This document shows, piece after piece, positions 53,901 to 60,540 of a stretch of DNA of 64,000 nt (position 1 is the stretch's first letter; each line of letters opens with the position of its first letter). Source of the DNA: an uncultured Christensenella sp. GTDB taxonomy: Bacteria > Bacillota > Clostridia > Christensenellales > Borkfalkiaceae. The translations under genes and the position numbers were made by a program. Location: positions 152,544-216,543 of the forward strand of contig CAJTYL010000001.1 of assembly GCA_910583855.1 (NCBI GenBank). The letters are read 5' to 3'. The notes below the pieces were generated by a model. It saw only the letters and a program-made list of their open reading frames with translations. It was not told the origin of the DNA and ran no database searches.

Positions 53901-54826
53901 ACACGATTTCAAACGTAAATATCGTTAAATCTAATAATGACGACGGCGGCGCAGCAAGTATATTCTACAAGGTCGAAGGCGGTACTATAAAGAACGTTAA
54001 GTTCGATAATATCACTATAAAAGGCGGTAAACAGCAAACTGGAATTGTTGCTACGTGTTACGGCGGTTACTTCTACAACATTGCTTTAACTAACCTTACT
54101 ATAGACGGCGTTACCCGTGTGGGCGGACTTATCGGTCACGTATTCGAAGCTTCGCTTCCTACCAAGATAAGTTTTGTTTCCCTTACCGACAGCAGCTTAA
54201 CTTCTTCCAGTCACAGATTGGGCGGCATAATAGGCTTTATTCAGTCAACAGGTTCGCCCGTTGAAAACGTAAACGTCTACGTTTCGGATTGTTACGTCGT
54301 TGCCAACTTAAGCGGCTATCAGCAAGTCGGCGGTATACTCGGCGCGCTTGATAACGCAAAACCTACCATCAGCTACTATCTTGAAATTATGCGTTGCTAC
54401 TTTGACGGTTCGGTTTCTTCAACGTACAGCACGCCCAGAATCGGCGGTATAATCGGTTATCAGTCGGGTGCGATAGGTCGCTTTAAAATTGCAAACTGCC
54501 TATCGATAGGTAATCTGTATGCTTACGAGTCGCACGTTCAGGTATCGGTCGCCCTTAAATCCGCGTCGCTGATTGTCGGCGGATATTCTACCGTTGCACT
54601 GAATGAAGTAACTAGCTGTATTGCGACTATGCAAGAGTACAACTCCGATTTCGACGTCAATCTCTTTACGTTCAGAAACCTTGAAAGAAGAATAGACGAC
54701 GTTGTATTCTACTTGGGTATCGGTAAAGACGACCCCGTATGGAAGTATCAATACAAAGGCGATGCGGCGCATCCTGATTATCTCAAAGCGCCTTACCTCG
54801 TATTGAATTTCATTGAAGAAGCGTAA
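50912..54826 (+). CDS. Large lipoprotein: PL9-like beta-helix (pectate lyase) with Ig and GLUG-like repeats
   Basis: 1304 aa, lipoprotein signal with cleavage before Cys32 (SIAGCAS). Residues ~60-430 fit a polysaccharide-lyase family 9 right-handed beta-helix: GRKYYVAPNGVNTNDGLSWD, VYVKPGTYNI, ENADGFAAKL, YRNSDDGWDLYAK (acidic Ca-binding triad) and NGFKLGG with the likely catalytic Lys. Residues ~620-720 resemble an atrophied Ig domain (ISWASSDTNFV, LTATITVG). The C-terminal third (~950-1200) has GLUG-like repeats (GLFNGNGHTISNVNI, GGLIGHV, GGIIGFI). Likely attacks pectic polymers at the cell surface. Confidence 0.75.
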   Translation: MKKSNLKKFLSAAAVLAISATAALSAISIAGCASDKDSAYDGNEKLITADANHRSDVISTALGTVTNRSSGRKYYVAPNGVNTNDGLSWDTPIDFTTILLREENPLQPGDTVYVKPGTYNIQSGIVVPGTVKGEYNKYIRIVNAYYEKEESGYNGSEKICTLDFSDQSFDSTSRGVEMTGDYIYWYGIDICGAGDNGLYIGGSYNTIEFSEFYNNRDTGLQLGRSDSGRNSFEQWPSYNLIKNCTSHNNYDNETYGENADGFAAKLTVGYGNVFDGCIAYRNSDDGWDLYAKTDSGNIGCVIIYNCVAFENGYLEYTQRECNALFSKWTGTYSEDPENPLGANSYFTRDGDGNGFKLGGSVMEGDVQLYNCLAFYNRMHGVTDNSNPGYLYIDGVTSVDNSAVVDDNPASPTFGQIIRTENKDTHNNIDVSRQTYSYNTVKKTISVNSDISVSAGADRYRGSVTDSILSNGSDSAKANYIEGSIDADTKNVGGIAFTSQKPALSAENVFEKIAVDVSSSVTGEGETAETVYSYEYNLTGLEDLYTSYESKELNPDRVHVKFRNSDDSINMGQFYNIKSDFTGIEGVQIGSRLNKGSWSEYVHFYDNDFMNGNASSEDQARLQRAVETLTINTDPSAVYQDFEVPLKLNKAKISWASSDTNFVQIGTDVEQSISTTEYITIAVYRPLNEDAHVTLTATITVGDVTATKDFNLTVKRGTPSIGTIYVKTQSGDRIYNGGSYIVDRFNIFREPTVYVKNGIDYNGKLLNNSQFTHTSSYTYAPDKSSAPIAIKGFTPSNDGVYTITVTVTLASDPTQSASITYNMYVSSRTANVDFMKTGSEPDVKVESALNVNLDGYIISGNLTNATGKIYALSSPTQLNLTASDIKTAAGVKSYTFRSDAISYQFDNANNGAYYVYYALANLNDEITSIVYEKQVQVVEITNAKDFITMAGGEKVNEENPDTTIYSLTKDLAFTAEDNKLWATRGKASFTGLFNGNGHTISNVNIVKSNNDDGGAASIFYKVEGGTIKNVKFDNITIKGGKQQTGIVATCYGGYFYNIALTNLTIDGVTRVGGLIGHVFEASLPTKISFVSLTDSSLTSSSHRLGGIIGFIQSTGSPVENVNVYVSDCYVVANLSGYQQVGGILGALDNAKPTISYYLEIMRCYFDGSVSSTYSTPRIGGIIGYQSGAIGRFKIANCLSIGNLYAYESHVQVSVALKSASLIVGGYSTVALNEVTSCIATMQEYNSDFDVNLFTFRNLERRIDDVVFYLGIGKDDPVWKYQYKGDAAHPDYLKAPYLVLNFIEEA

Positions 54827-54841
54827 AATTAATTCTCAGCC

Positions 54842-54885
54842 AAAACGGCAGTATCTTATAAAAGGTACTGCCGTTTTAAATTTTT
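54842..54885 (+). terminator. Terminator of the lipoprotein operon
   Basis: AAAACGGCAGTA/TACTGCCGTTTT stem followed by AAATTTTT. Confidence 0.9.
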
Positions 54886-54906
54886 AAATTATCGTCAAAT
54901 TTTCGC

Positions 54907-54935
54907 TTGCCAATAAAAAATATATGTGATATAAT
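54907..54935 (+). promoter_or_regulatory. Promoter of tRNA-Glu
   Basis: TTGCCA (54907-54912), 17 bp, TATAAT (54930-54935) with an extended TG; 18 nt before the tRNA 5' end. Confidence 0.75.
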
Positions 54936-54953
54936 CACTAAGCAATTGAACAA

Positions 54954-55028
54954 GGCCCTGTGGTCAAGCGGTTAAGACGGAGCCCTCTCAAGGCTCAATC
55001 CCGGGTTCGATTCCCGGCAGGGTCACCA
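54954..55028 (+). tRNA. tRNA-Glu (anticodon CTC)
   Basis: A 75-nt cloverleaf with encoded CCA: acceptor GGCCCTG/CAGGGTC, D arm with TCAAGCGGTTAAGA, anticodon stem GAGCC/GGCTC around loop CTCTCAA (anticodon CTC), T arm CCCGGGTTCGATTCCCGG. Its 3' end GGGTCACCA recurs at 63295-63303, marking it as the integration target of the mobile region to its right. Confidence 0.95.
55020..55028 (+). mobile_element. Left attachment core of the mobile region (tRNA 3' end)
   Basis: GGGTCACCA at the tRNA-Glu 3' end (55020-55028) repeats directly at 63295-63303. The 16-nt CAGTCTAATTCGAATA at 55033-55048 recurs with one mismatch in inverted orientation at 63274-63289. Together they bound about 8.3 kb carrying recombinase, Rep and a restriction cassette. 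Confidence 0.55.
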
Positions 55029-55032
55029 ATCT

Positions 55033-55081
55033 CAGTCTAATTCGAATATTTCACAAAAGTATTCGGTTAGACTGATTTTTT
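55033..55081 (+). terminator. Terminator of tRNA-Glu
   Basis: TCAGTCTAA...CGAATA pairs with TATTCGGTTAGACTGA (55033-55074), followed by seven T. Confidence 0.75.
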
Positions 55082-55098
55082 TATGCTTATTTTTACAT

Positions 55099-55267
55099 TA
55101 CGGCAACTTTATGCCGCAAAAGCCGCTTGATATGAGAAAGGGGCGTGTTAGGCTGTCCTGCCAACGGCAAACAAAAAGCCCCTTGTGGGCTGGTGGCTTG
55201 GCTCTTTGCCTAACCAACACGCCCCTAAGAGGCTCGTGTCAAGCGGACTGTGGAATAAATTGCCGTA
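55099..55267. other. Long nested palindromic element at the recombinase end
   Basis: Nested complementary arms: TACGGCAA 55099/TTGCCGTA 55260; CCGCTTGA 55123/TCAAGCGG 55239; GGGGCGTGTT 55140/AACACGCCCC 55216; TTAGGC 55148/GCCTAA 55208; GCCAA 55160/TTGGC 55198; AGCCC 55177/GGGCT 55187. It forms one rod of about 170 nt. No coding capacity. Could be a single-strand origin, a folded recombination site, or an RNA. Confidence 0.6.
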
Positions 55268-55271
55268 TGCG

Positions 55272-56753
55272 TTACACTACTATAAAGTGTATTAAAATTA
55301 AGCGTTTATCAAGTCTGACACTCTTCATATTAAAGACAAAGCCCTGACGATTTTCATCATCAGGACTTTCTATTATAGGGCTATTGTAAATTATATCAAT
55401 TCTGTCGTCATACATTATAATTTCTTTTACTATGTAGTTAATGAGCATTTGCGGTTCGTACTTTAACGCTTGTTCGTAAAATGTTTTGATTTGCGTTTCG
55501 GTTATCTTAACAGTCTGCTTGCTTTGCTCTATGAGTATAAGACGTTCAAGCTCTTCTTGCCGTGTTTCAAGTTCGCATAAACGGTTGCTCGTTGCTTTCG
55601 CCACAATGCCACGTTCCATATTGGCAACAATATTGTTTATTGCCCGTTCATTGTCTTTTTGCTCTTTTATATAAGCGTTTAGTAATCGGTTTTCGTTGCC
55701 GTTTTTATTCTGCAATTCAAGCAAATACTTAACGGCGTTTTCTATCGCTTGTGTATTCTTTAATTCAGATATAACGGTATCAATTATCAAGTGTTCAAGG
55801 TCGTCTTTTGACATAGCCGACTTTATGCAATCGTTCAACTTCATTTTGCGCCCACGACATTTATAATAGTATTTTCTTTCGCCGTTTTTAGCCGTTCCAC
55901 ACTCGCCTATGATGGACTGTCCGCAGTAACCGCATTTCAATTTGTTGCGCAAAAGATATGTAACTTCAATACTGTTTTTTCCGTGTTGATAGGTTTTTAA
56001 AATTGCTTGAACGCTGTCAAACATATCTTGCGGTATTATAGCAGGGTACATATTGTCAATGACTTCTTCGCCCTTTCTGTAAATGCCAGTGTAACGCTCG
56101 CAACGCAGAATATTATAGACCGTATTCATAGCAAGCGGTTTACCGTTTCTATAAATTCCTTGCGCCGTAAGTCTTGCAATTATTTCTCTTACGCAAATAC
56201 CTTTTGAAAATTCTTCGAATATGCGTTTTACCACTTCCGAATGTACTTCGTCTATAACTAACTTTCTGCCGTCTAACTTATAACCGTAAAGCACATTACC
56301 GCCTTGAAAGTAACCTTTTAACCGTGTTTCCCGCATACCGCGTTTTACCTTTTGACTTAACTCTGCGGAATAGTACTGGTTCATTCCTTCCAAAAGGCTT
56401 TCAAGAATTATGCCTTCGGGTGTGTCGGGTATGTTTTCCATAGCGGATAAAACTTTTACGCCGTTATCACGCAATGTCTTTTTGTGGATAGTGGCTTCAA
56501 ATTTATTTCGGGAAAATCTGTCAAGTTTATATACCAACACATAATCCCATTCTTTGCGTGCGCTATCCTTAATCATTTTCTGAAAATCGGGGCGGTTGTC
56601 GTTCGTACCCGACATTGCTTGGTCTATATAGGTGTTGAGAATTAGAATATCATTCCTTTGGGCGTATTCCTGACAAACTCTCAACTGTCCCTCGATAGAC
56701 TGTTCTGTTTGCTTATCGCAAGAGTATCTTGCATAAATAACTGCTGTTTTCAT
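55272..56753 (-). CDS. Large serine recombinase
   Basis: A complete 493-aa large serine recombinase. Catalytic N-terminal resolvase domain (about 1-150): VIYARYSCDKQTEQSIEGQ with the nucleophile Ser, YKLDRFSRN with the catalytic Arg; then the recombinase domain, a zinc ribbon (KCGYCGQSI ... YKCRGRKMKLNDC, about 275-310) and a coiled coil. It could move the element into the tRNA end. AGGAG precedes the start. Its stop lies about 240 nt from the tRNA. C-terminal charge and coiled coil are typical for IME/ICE integrases. Confidence 0.95.
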   Translation of the reverse strand: MKTAVIYARYSCDKQTEQSIEGQLRVCQEYAQRNDILILNTYIDQAMSGTNDNRPDFQKMIKDSARKEWDYVLVYKLDRFSRNKFEATIHKKTLRDNGVKVLSAMENIPDTPEGIILESLLEGMNQYYSAELSQKVKRGMRETRLKGYFQGGNVLYGYKLDGRKLVIDEVHSEVVKRIFEEFSKGICVREIIARLTAQGIYRNGKPLAMNTVYNILRCERYTGIYRKGEEVIDNMYPAIIPQDMFDSVQAILKTYQHGKNSIEVTYLLRNKLKCGYCGQSIIGECGTAKNGERKYYYKCRGRKMKLNDCIKSAMSKDDLEHLIIDTVISELKNTQAIENAVKYLLELQNKNGNENRLLNAYIKEQKDNERAINNIVANMERGIVAKATSNRLCELETRQEELERLILIEQSKQTVKITETQIKTFYEQALKYEPQMLINYIVKEIIMYDDRIDIIYNSPIIESPDDENRQGFVFNMKSVRLDKRLILIHFIVV

Positions 56754-57110
56754 AAGAATTTAAACTCCTTTTAAAAATAGATTTTTTATTTTGTCTTTCG
56801 ACAAGGGGCGAACAAACGAAAACGCAAATTCAAGTTTGATTTGCGATGTGCCAGTCTTGCGAATTTGCAATTAAGATACATCGCAGAAGCGTAAGGCTTC
56901 CTCTGATGCAAGGGCTACGCCAGTAGTGCATTTTACCCTTGCAACAGAGTGCGTTTCCGTTTAAACTTCGCCCGTCGATAGACAAAAAACTTTGTTTCGC
57001 AAAAATCTCATTCTTGCGATTTTTGCGAGATTGCTTTGGTCGTAATTTTCTTAACGGTTGAACTAAATTCAACCTTGAAAATTTCGGCGTTCAGCATTTA
57101 AGAAATGCGG
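56754..57110. other. Gap with inverted repeats between recombinase and rep
   Basis: No convincing gene. It has GCAAAT/ATTTGC arms (56824-56844) and a 10-bp inverted repeat CGCAAAAATC/GATTTTTGCG (56998-57027). An 80-codon frame at 56830-57072 has no SD or family signal. The position after rep suits a replication origin or transfer site, but nothing decisive is seen. Confidence 0.35.
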
Positions 57111-57995
57111 TCAGTTGCTTTTCGGCATTTTCTCTATAATTTTGGGGCTGACCTTTCCCAAAATCTCGCCGTAGGTTATACAAGTGAAATTGTCTGCCAA
57201 AACATATTTATATTCGTATTCTTCGTTCCCGTAGGGGCATACAATATCTTCGTCTAATATGTCTGCAACGATATAACTTTTTAGACCTTTGGAATAGACT
57301 ACTCGCTCGTCATTTTTGGTTATGTATTTGAGCATATAGTAAACGCTATCTTCAACTTCCGACTGGTGCGATATAGCATTGAAATCACTGCGCCCGAACC
57401 GCTCGTTAAAGAAAGTGTTTTGATTTGTGATTTGTCTGTTGTGGGTTTTGAAATTAAAATCGTTGTGTTCTTCAAGCTCGCCAACCATAGCGTTTGGCGG
57501 TATGTACATTAAAGCGTGGAAATGTAACCGTTCCGTTTTGTCGCCACGCTCCCAAGCCCCTATATACCGCCAACCGTTACGGCTCGCTAAATGATACAGG
57601 CAATTCATAAGTTGTTTTCTAAAACTTTCTTCCGTATGCTTTTTGTCCGAATAAGTGAAAGTGCAAAAGTAGTGCCATTGTTGCAAATAGGCTTTGCGCT
57701 TTAACCGTTTATAACGTTCTATGCGGTTACGGTTTAGCCGTTCAAACTGTGTTTCTACAAATTCACTTGCTTGTTGTTCGTCCTTAAAAAGTGGGGCAAA
57801 CTCTTTCAATAACTTTTCTTTTTTCTTCGCTTTTTTGCCTTTGGGTGCTTTGTTGAACGCCCTTTCAAACTGTTCAACGGTTTCGTCTTTGTCCGTTGTT
57901 CGTTTCCTGCGTTTTCGTTTAAACGGTCTTTCTGTGTGCGGTATAGCTATCCAATGACTGCCGTCATAATAGACTTTTGCGCCGATTAAATTCAT
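57111..57995 (-). CDS. HUH rolling-circle replication initiator (Rep)
   Basis: A 294-aa Rep-like endonuclease: a basic N-terminal tail, CTFTYSDKKH (motif 1), the metal-binding RLHFHALMYIP with HxH (about residue 155) and the Tyr motif YYMLKYITKND (about 215). Such proteins nick the double-strand origin and stay bound by the Tyr to start rolling-circle replication. It overlaps the small upstream gene by ATGA and lies behind a terminator-like leader, so copy number is probably controlled in cis. Confidence 0.85.
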   Translation of the reverse strand: MNLIGAKVYYDGSHWIAIPHTERPFKRKRRKRTTDKDETVEQFERAFNKAPKGKKAKKKEKLLKEFAPLFKDEQQASEFVETQFERLNRNRIERYKRLKRKAYLQQWHYFCTFTYSDKKHTEESFRKQLMNCLYHLASRNGWRYIGAWERGDKTERLHFHALMYIPPNAMVGELEEHNDFNFKTHNRQITNQNTFFNERFGRSDFNAISHQSEVEDSVYYMLKYITKNDERVVYSKGLKSYIVADILDEDIVCPYGNEEYEYKYVLADNFTCITYGEILGKVSPKIIEKMPKSN

Positions 57996-58141
57996 TGTTC
58001 TTTACCCCCTTTTGCAACTAATTCCGTTATCCGTCTTAAAAGGGTAGTGTAGAATACCTGTTGTTCGCTTTCGGATAATGCCGTAATACTCGGCTTTCCG
58101 ATAGCTCTGACTTCAATGTGTTTTGTCTTGTTTCCCTGCAA
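57992..58141 (-). CDS. Small protein upstream of rep (49 aa)
   Basis: I chose TTG at 58141 because AAGGAG is 9 nt upstream; the longer frame to 58216 would enter the attenuator stem. The product starts with QGNKTKHIEVRAIG and ends ELVAKGGKEQ, and is coupled to rep by an ATGA overlap. It is a basic single-domain protein of unknown role; copy-control or Rep partner is a guess. Confidence 0.6.
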   Translation of the reverse strand: MQGNKTKHIEVRAIGKPSITALSESEQQVFYTTLLRRITELVAKGGKEQ

Positions 58142-58173
58142 ATTCTTATCTCCTTTATCGAAAAATTTGCACG

Positions 58174-58235
58174 AAAAAAGGGCGATGTACAAAATCTTAC
58201 GAGAACTTAATCTCATAAAACTTTGTACATCGCCC
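58174..58235 (-). terminator. Attenuator-like terminator in the rep leader
   Basis: A 14-bp perfect stem, GGGCGATGTACAAA (58180-58193) with TTTGTACATCGCCC (58222-58235), encloses GAGATTAAGTTCTC, itself a hairpin. On the minus strand the stem is followed by TTTTTT, so transcripts from 58472-58500 would stop 30 nt before the small gene unless it is opened. Confidence 0.8.
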
Positions 58236-58465
58236 GTTTAGAATAAGAGAATATTATTTTCCCTTATAGGATAAGAGTGTGCTATCTTCTCTCTTATCAA
58301 AACGCAACTCTGCACCTTTTCTTTGTGTTGGGGGTGAGCCGGCTTTTCACTCAATCGCTACTTCGCACCTTAATCTAAACACTGGTATGCTGTTTTAGCT
58401 GTTACAATAGATTTCCTATTGATACAGTCCCGATATTAAGTTGTAACCGCACTTTTTTTGTGCGT
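58236..58465 (-). promoter_or_regulatory. Structured leader of the rep operon
   Basis: About 230 nt between the promoter and the attenuator, without a gene of note. Minus-strand features are CAATAG-GAAAT-CTATTG, an AGCCGGCT palindrome in GAGTGAAAAGCCGGCTCAC, and near-repeats AAGAGAGAAGATAG/TAAGGGAAAATAATATTCTCTTATT that could pair in alternative ways. Typical layout for attenuation or antisense RNA control. Confidence 0.45.
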
Positions 58466-58471
58466 GCAAGT

Positions 58472-58500
58472 ATTATATAACCAAAGATTTAATAAGTCAA
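58472..58500 (-). promoter_or_regulatory. Strong promoter of the rep operon
   Basis: Minus strand TTGACT (58495-58500), 17 bp, TATAAT (58472-58477). Confidence 0.8.
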
Positions 58501-58545
58501 ACAAATGTTTACATTATTTTTTATGATTTTTATAAAATTTTTTAG

Positions 58546-58701
58546 TTATGCACTTGCAAAAGACAGTTTACACCGCTGAAAGCTGAAAATTATGACAGTA
58601 TAAGCGGAAATATTGTAGGTATTGCCGAAAACGGAAAAGCCAGCCACCGCCAACGACTGAAAAAGGAAAGCAACAATATAAAAAGACTGATATTTGAATA
58701 A
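58546..58701 (+). pseudogene. Orphan 3' coding fragment
   Basis: The frame opened after TAG 58543 reads as a gene end: FTPLKAENYDSISG then NIVGIAENGKASHRQRLKKE, to TAA at 58701. It has no ATG and no upstream gene, so it appears to be the tail of a gene whose body was lost. Origin not recognised. Confidence 0.4.
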
Positions 58702-58862
58702 CGCCGCCCGAGCGTGGATAAGGGCGATTCGCCAAGCGGTTCAGCGGCGAACGCCCTTTTCGCTCGGCGTTTCAAATTACTTTTTTGGTTGATTTCTTTC
58801 TGTTCAGGCGTGAGCTTGTCCGCGCGGCGTAGCCGCGCGCTTGTCAAGACAAGCTCACGCCT
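58701..58862. repeat. Two tandem GC-rich cruciform-type palindromes
   Basis: Palindrome A: outer ACGCCG..CGAGCG (58701) with CGCTCGGCGT (58761), inner AAGGGCGATTCGCC (58720) with GGCGAACGCCCTT (58746). Palindrome B: perfect 15-bp arms at 58806-58820 (AGGCGTGAGCTTGTC) and 58848-58862, enclosing CGCGCGGC/GCCGCGCG. They lie just after the vsr stop in otherwise AT-rich DNA. Confidence 0.75.
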
Positions 58863-58870
58863 ATCTGCCA

Positions 58871-59311
58871 TTATGCAATTTCTCTTATTTTTACGGTGTG
58901 TTCGATTTTATCTGCACAACGACTTAAATCATTTTTGATTTCAAAGTCCCAAAAGCGCAGTACTGCCCAACCCTGTTCAACAAGAAATTGTGTTATTTCA
59001 AAATCTCTTTCCATATTGCGCTCTATTTTTTCAAGCCAGAATTGCTTATTACTTTTTAATCTGTTTTTAATTTCTTCAAAATTATAACCGTGCCAAAATT
59101 CACCGTCTATAAAAATAGCTATTTGTTTTCTTAAAAACACTAAATCAGGTTTTCCATATATTTGCTTACAATTCTTTCTATATCTTAAACCACGCCGCCA
59201 TAATTCTTTTCTTAACAAAATTTCGGGTTTAGTATTTTTACTTTTTATCATCGCCATATTGTAGCTTCTTGACGACATATCTTTATATTTTTTTGTCCGC
59301 CGTTTTCCCAT
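58871..59311 (-). CDS. vsr: Very short patch repair endonuclease Vsr
   Basis: 146 aa; repairs T:G mismatches left by deamination of 5-methylcytosine. SRSYNMAMIKSKNTKPE is the N-terminal block, GKPDLVF contains the catalytic Asp, and IDGEFWHG carries the conserved Phe-Trp-His (usually GCFWH; here Glu for Cys). It is divergent from the C-type regulator and belongs with the m5C methyltransferase downstream. Confidence 0.93.
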   Translation of the reverse strand: MGKRRTKKYKDMSSRSYNMAMIKSKNTKPEILLRKELWRRGLRYRKNCKQIYGKPDLVFLRKQIAIFIDGEFWHGYNFEEIKNRLKSNKQFWLEKIERNMERDFEITQFLVEQGWAVLRFWDFEIKNDLSRCADKIEHTVKIREIA

Positions 59312-59335
59312 AACAACACCCTTCTTTCGTGGGAA

Positions 59336-59364
59336 AGTATATCATATTAAATAATTTTTTGCAA
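59336..59364 (-). promoter_or_regulatory. Promoter of vsr
   Basis: Minus strand TTGCAA (59359-59364), 17 bp, TATACT (59336-59341), 25 nt before the ATG. Confidence 0.75.
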
Positions 59365-59386
59365 TGGTTATAATCTATATAAACGT

Positions 59387-59428
59387 GACTTAAAGTCCGT
59401 TGTTAGAAAAGTCACAAAATGATAAAAT
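59387..59428 (+). promoter_or_regulatory. C-box operator and promoter of the restriction operon
   Basis: GACTTAAAGTC (59387-59397) is a C-box-type dyad (GACT-N3-AGTC); a half-site AGTC lies at 59410-59413. TTGTTA (59400-59405), 17 bp, TAAAAT (59423-59428) is the promoter, with the dyad just upstream of the -35, as in activator control by C proteins. Confidence 0.75.
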
Positions 59429-59451
59429 AATTTTTATAGCGAGGTACATAA

Positions 59452-59658
59452 ATGGATATAAAACAAACAGTAGGAAAACGTGTAAAAGAATTACGCAATA
59501 AAATCGGTATAAGTCAGGAAGAATTAGCCGACAACGCACAGCTTGACAGAACATATATTACAAGCGTTGAGTGCGGAAAGCGTAACATTTCTATTGTTAA
59601 TATAGAAAAATTAGCCAACGCTTTAAACGTTACACTTGCTGAATTTTTTACATTTTAA
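59452..59658 (+). CDS. Restriction-modification controller (C) protein, XRE family
   Basis: A 68-aa HTH protein: VGKRVKELRNKIGISQEELA, the recognition helix region LDRTYITSVECGKRNIS, then LANALNVTLAEFF, the usual C-protein ending. It precedes the endonuclease by 13 nt and has a C-box 55 nt upstream, so it should delay restriction after entry into a new host. GAGGT precedes the start. Confidence 0.88.
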   Translation: MDIKQTVGKRVKELRNKIGISQEELADNAQLDRTYITSVECGKRNISIVNIEKLANALNVTLAEFFTF

Positions 59659-59671
59659 GGGGATAATATAA

Positions 59672-60499
59672 ATGACATCACAATTATTAGAAGAACTTTA
59701 TGAGAAGTACAAAATTGCTAATTTAACCTTTGGTTCAATACACGATAAACTCGGTGATGCATATGAAGAATTTTGCGTAACCATTCTATCTGATGTTGAG
59801 AATTTAAAAAAGGCAAAAATGAAAGAAACGCCTACAGCTCTTGATTATGACGTATATTTGTCTATTTTAAATTGTTGCGGTATTACTGACTTTTCAAATA
59901 TAAATGAAATAGCTGCAACAAATATTATTCCCCATAGGCAAACCCGTGGCTTATCAAAAACTGATGTAATAATCACTATTCATTATTGCAATGGCGAAGA
60001 AAAGAAAGTTGCCGTAAGCTGTAAACAAAGTTATGTTCCTAAAATGGCTTTTGCTGAATTTGATGTTAATACAATTTGCCGTGAAGTCGGTATAACCGAC
60101 GAAAGGTTAAAAGCCTTAATGTTAAAACACCAAACCGATAAATCTGCTAAATTCTTTACGAACGCAGAAAAAGCAGAATTGCGTCAGTTATTAGAGCCTA
60201 TTAGAGAAAATTTTGTGCGTTGGGTTATTACCGGAAGTCCTGAAAAGAACCCCACAGATATTGTTTATCCAACTGTCATTGTCAAGTTCAAATTAAAGAA
60301 GCCCGCAAATAGATTTGATATAAAAGTAAATAACGGTGATTTGTCCTTAACTTCATTTGGCGCAGTTACAGTTGAAGACTACATACATTCTATCATCTAC
60401 GATAAGAAAGGTAATGTCAAAAATGGCGGTTTCGGTACAGGTCTTGCTTGGACTTACGCAACAGGTTCGGGCGGCTTTAAAATTCAGTTTAAAGCGTAA
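59672..60499 (+). CDS. MspI-like type II restriction endonuclease (CCGG predicted)
   Basis: The 275-aa protein resembles R.MspI (262 aa) along its length: IHDKLGDAYEEF near the N terminus, SKTDVIITIHY, then AFAEFDVNTICREVGITDERL, FTNAEKAELRQLLEPIRENF and the end GFGTGLAWTYATGSGGF-KIQFK. MspI cuts C^CGG. The active-site Asp is in KTDVI and the Lys in VSCKQS; MspI has Asn two residues before its Lys, here Ser. No metal-binding check was possible. AT-rich, foreign-looking compared with the chromosome. Confidence 0.85.
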   Translation: MTSQLLEELYEKYKIANLTFGSIHDKLGDAYEEFCVTILSDVENLKKAKMKETPTALDYDVYLSILNCCGITDFSNINEIAATNIIPHRQTRGLSKTDVIITIHYCNGEEKKVAVSCKQSYVPKMAFAEFDVNTICREVGITDERLKALMLKHQTDKSAKFFTNAEKAELRQLLEPIRENFVRWVITGSPEKNPTDIVYPTVIVKFKLKKPANRFDIKVNNGDLSLTSFGAVTVEDYIHSIIYDKKGNVKNGGFGTGLAWTYATGSGGFKIQFKA

Positions 60500-60505
60500 A
60501 TATTG

Positions 60506-60534
60506 TTGACTATAAGCAACAAAAGTTTTATAAT
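60506..60534 (+). promoter_or_regulatory. Internal promoter giving a leaderless methyltransferase mRNA
   Basis: TTGACT (60506-60511), 17 bp, TATAAT (60529-60534). The next ATG is at 60541, 6 nt after the -10, so the transcript should start at or next to the AUG; no SD is present. Confidence 0.75.
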
Positions 60535-60540
60535 TAAACT

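Noticed and set aside
56830..57072. 80-aa minus-strand ORF
   Set aside because: Low-quality composition, no ribosome site, and inverted repeats overlap it.
58590..58871. 93-aa minus-strand ORF
   Set aside because: It is the reverse complement of palindromes and an orphan gene tail, with no SD or family signal.
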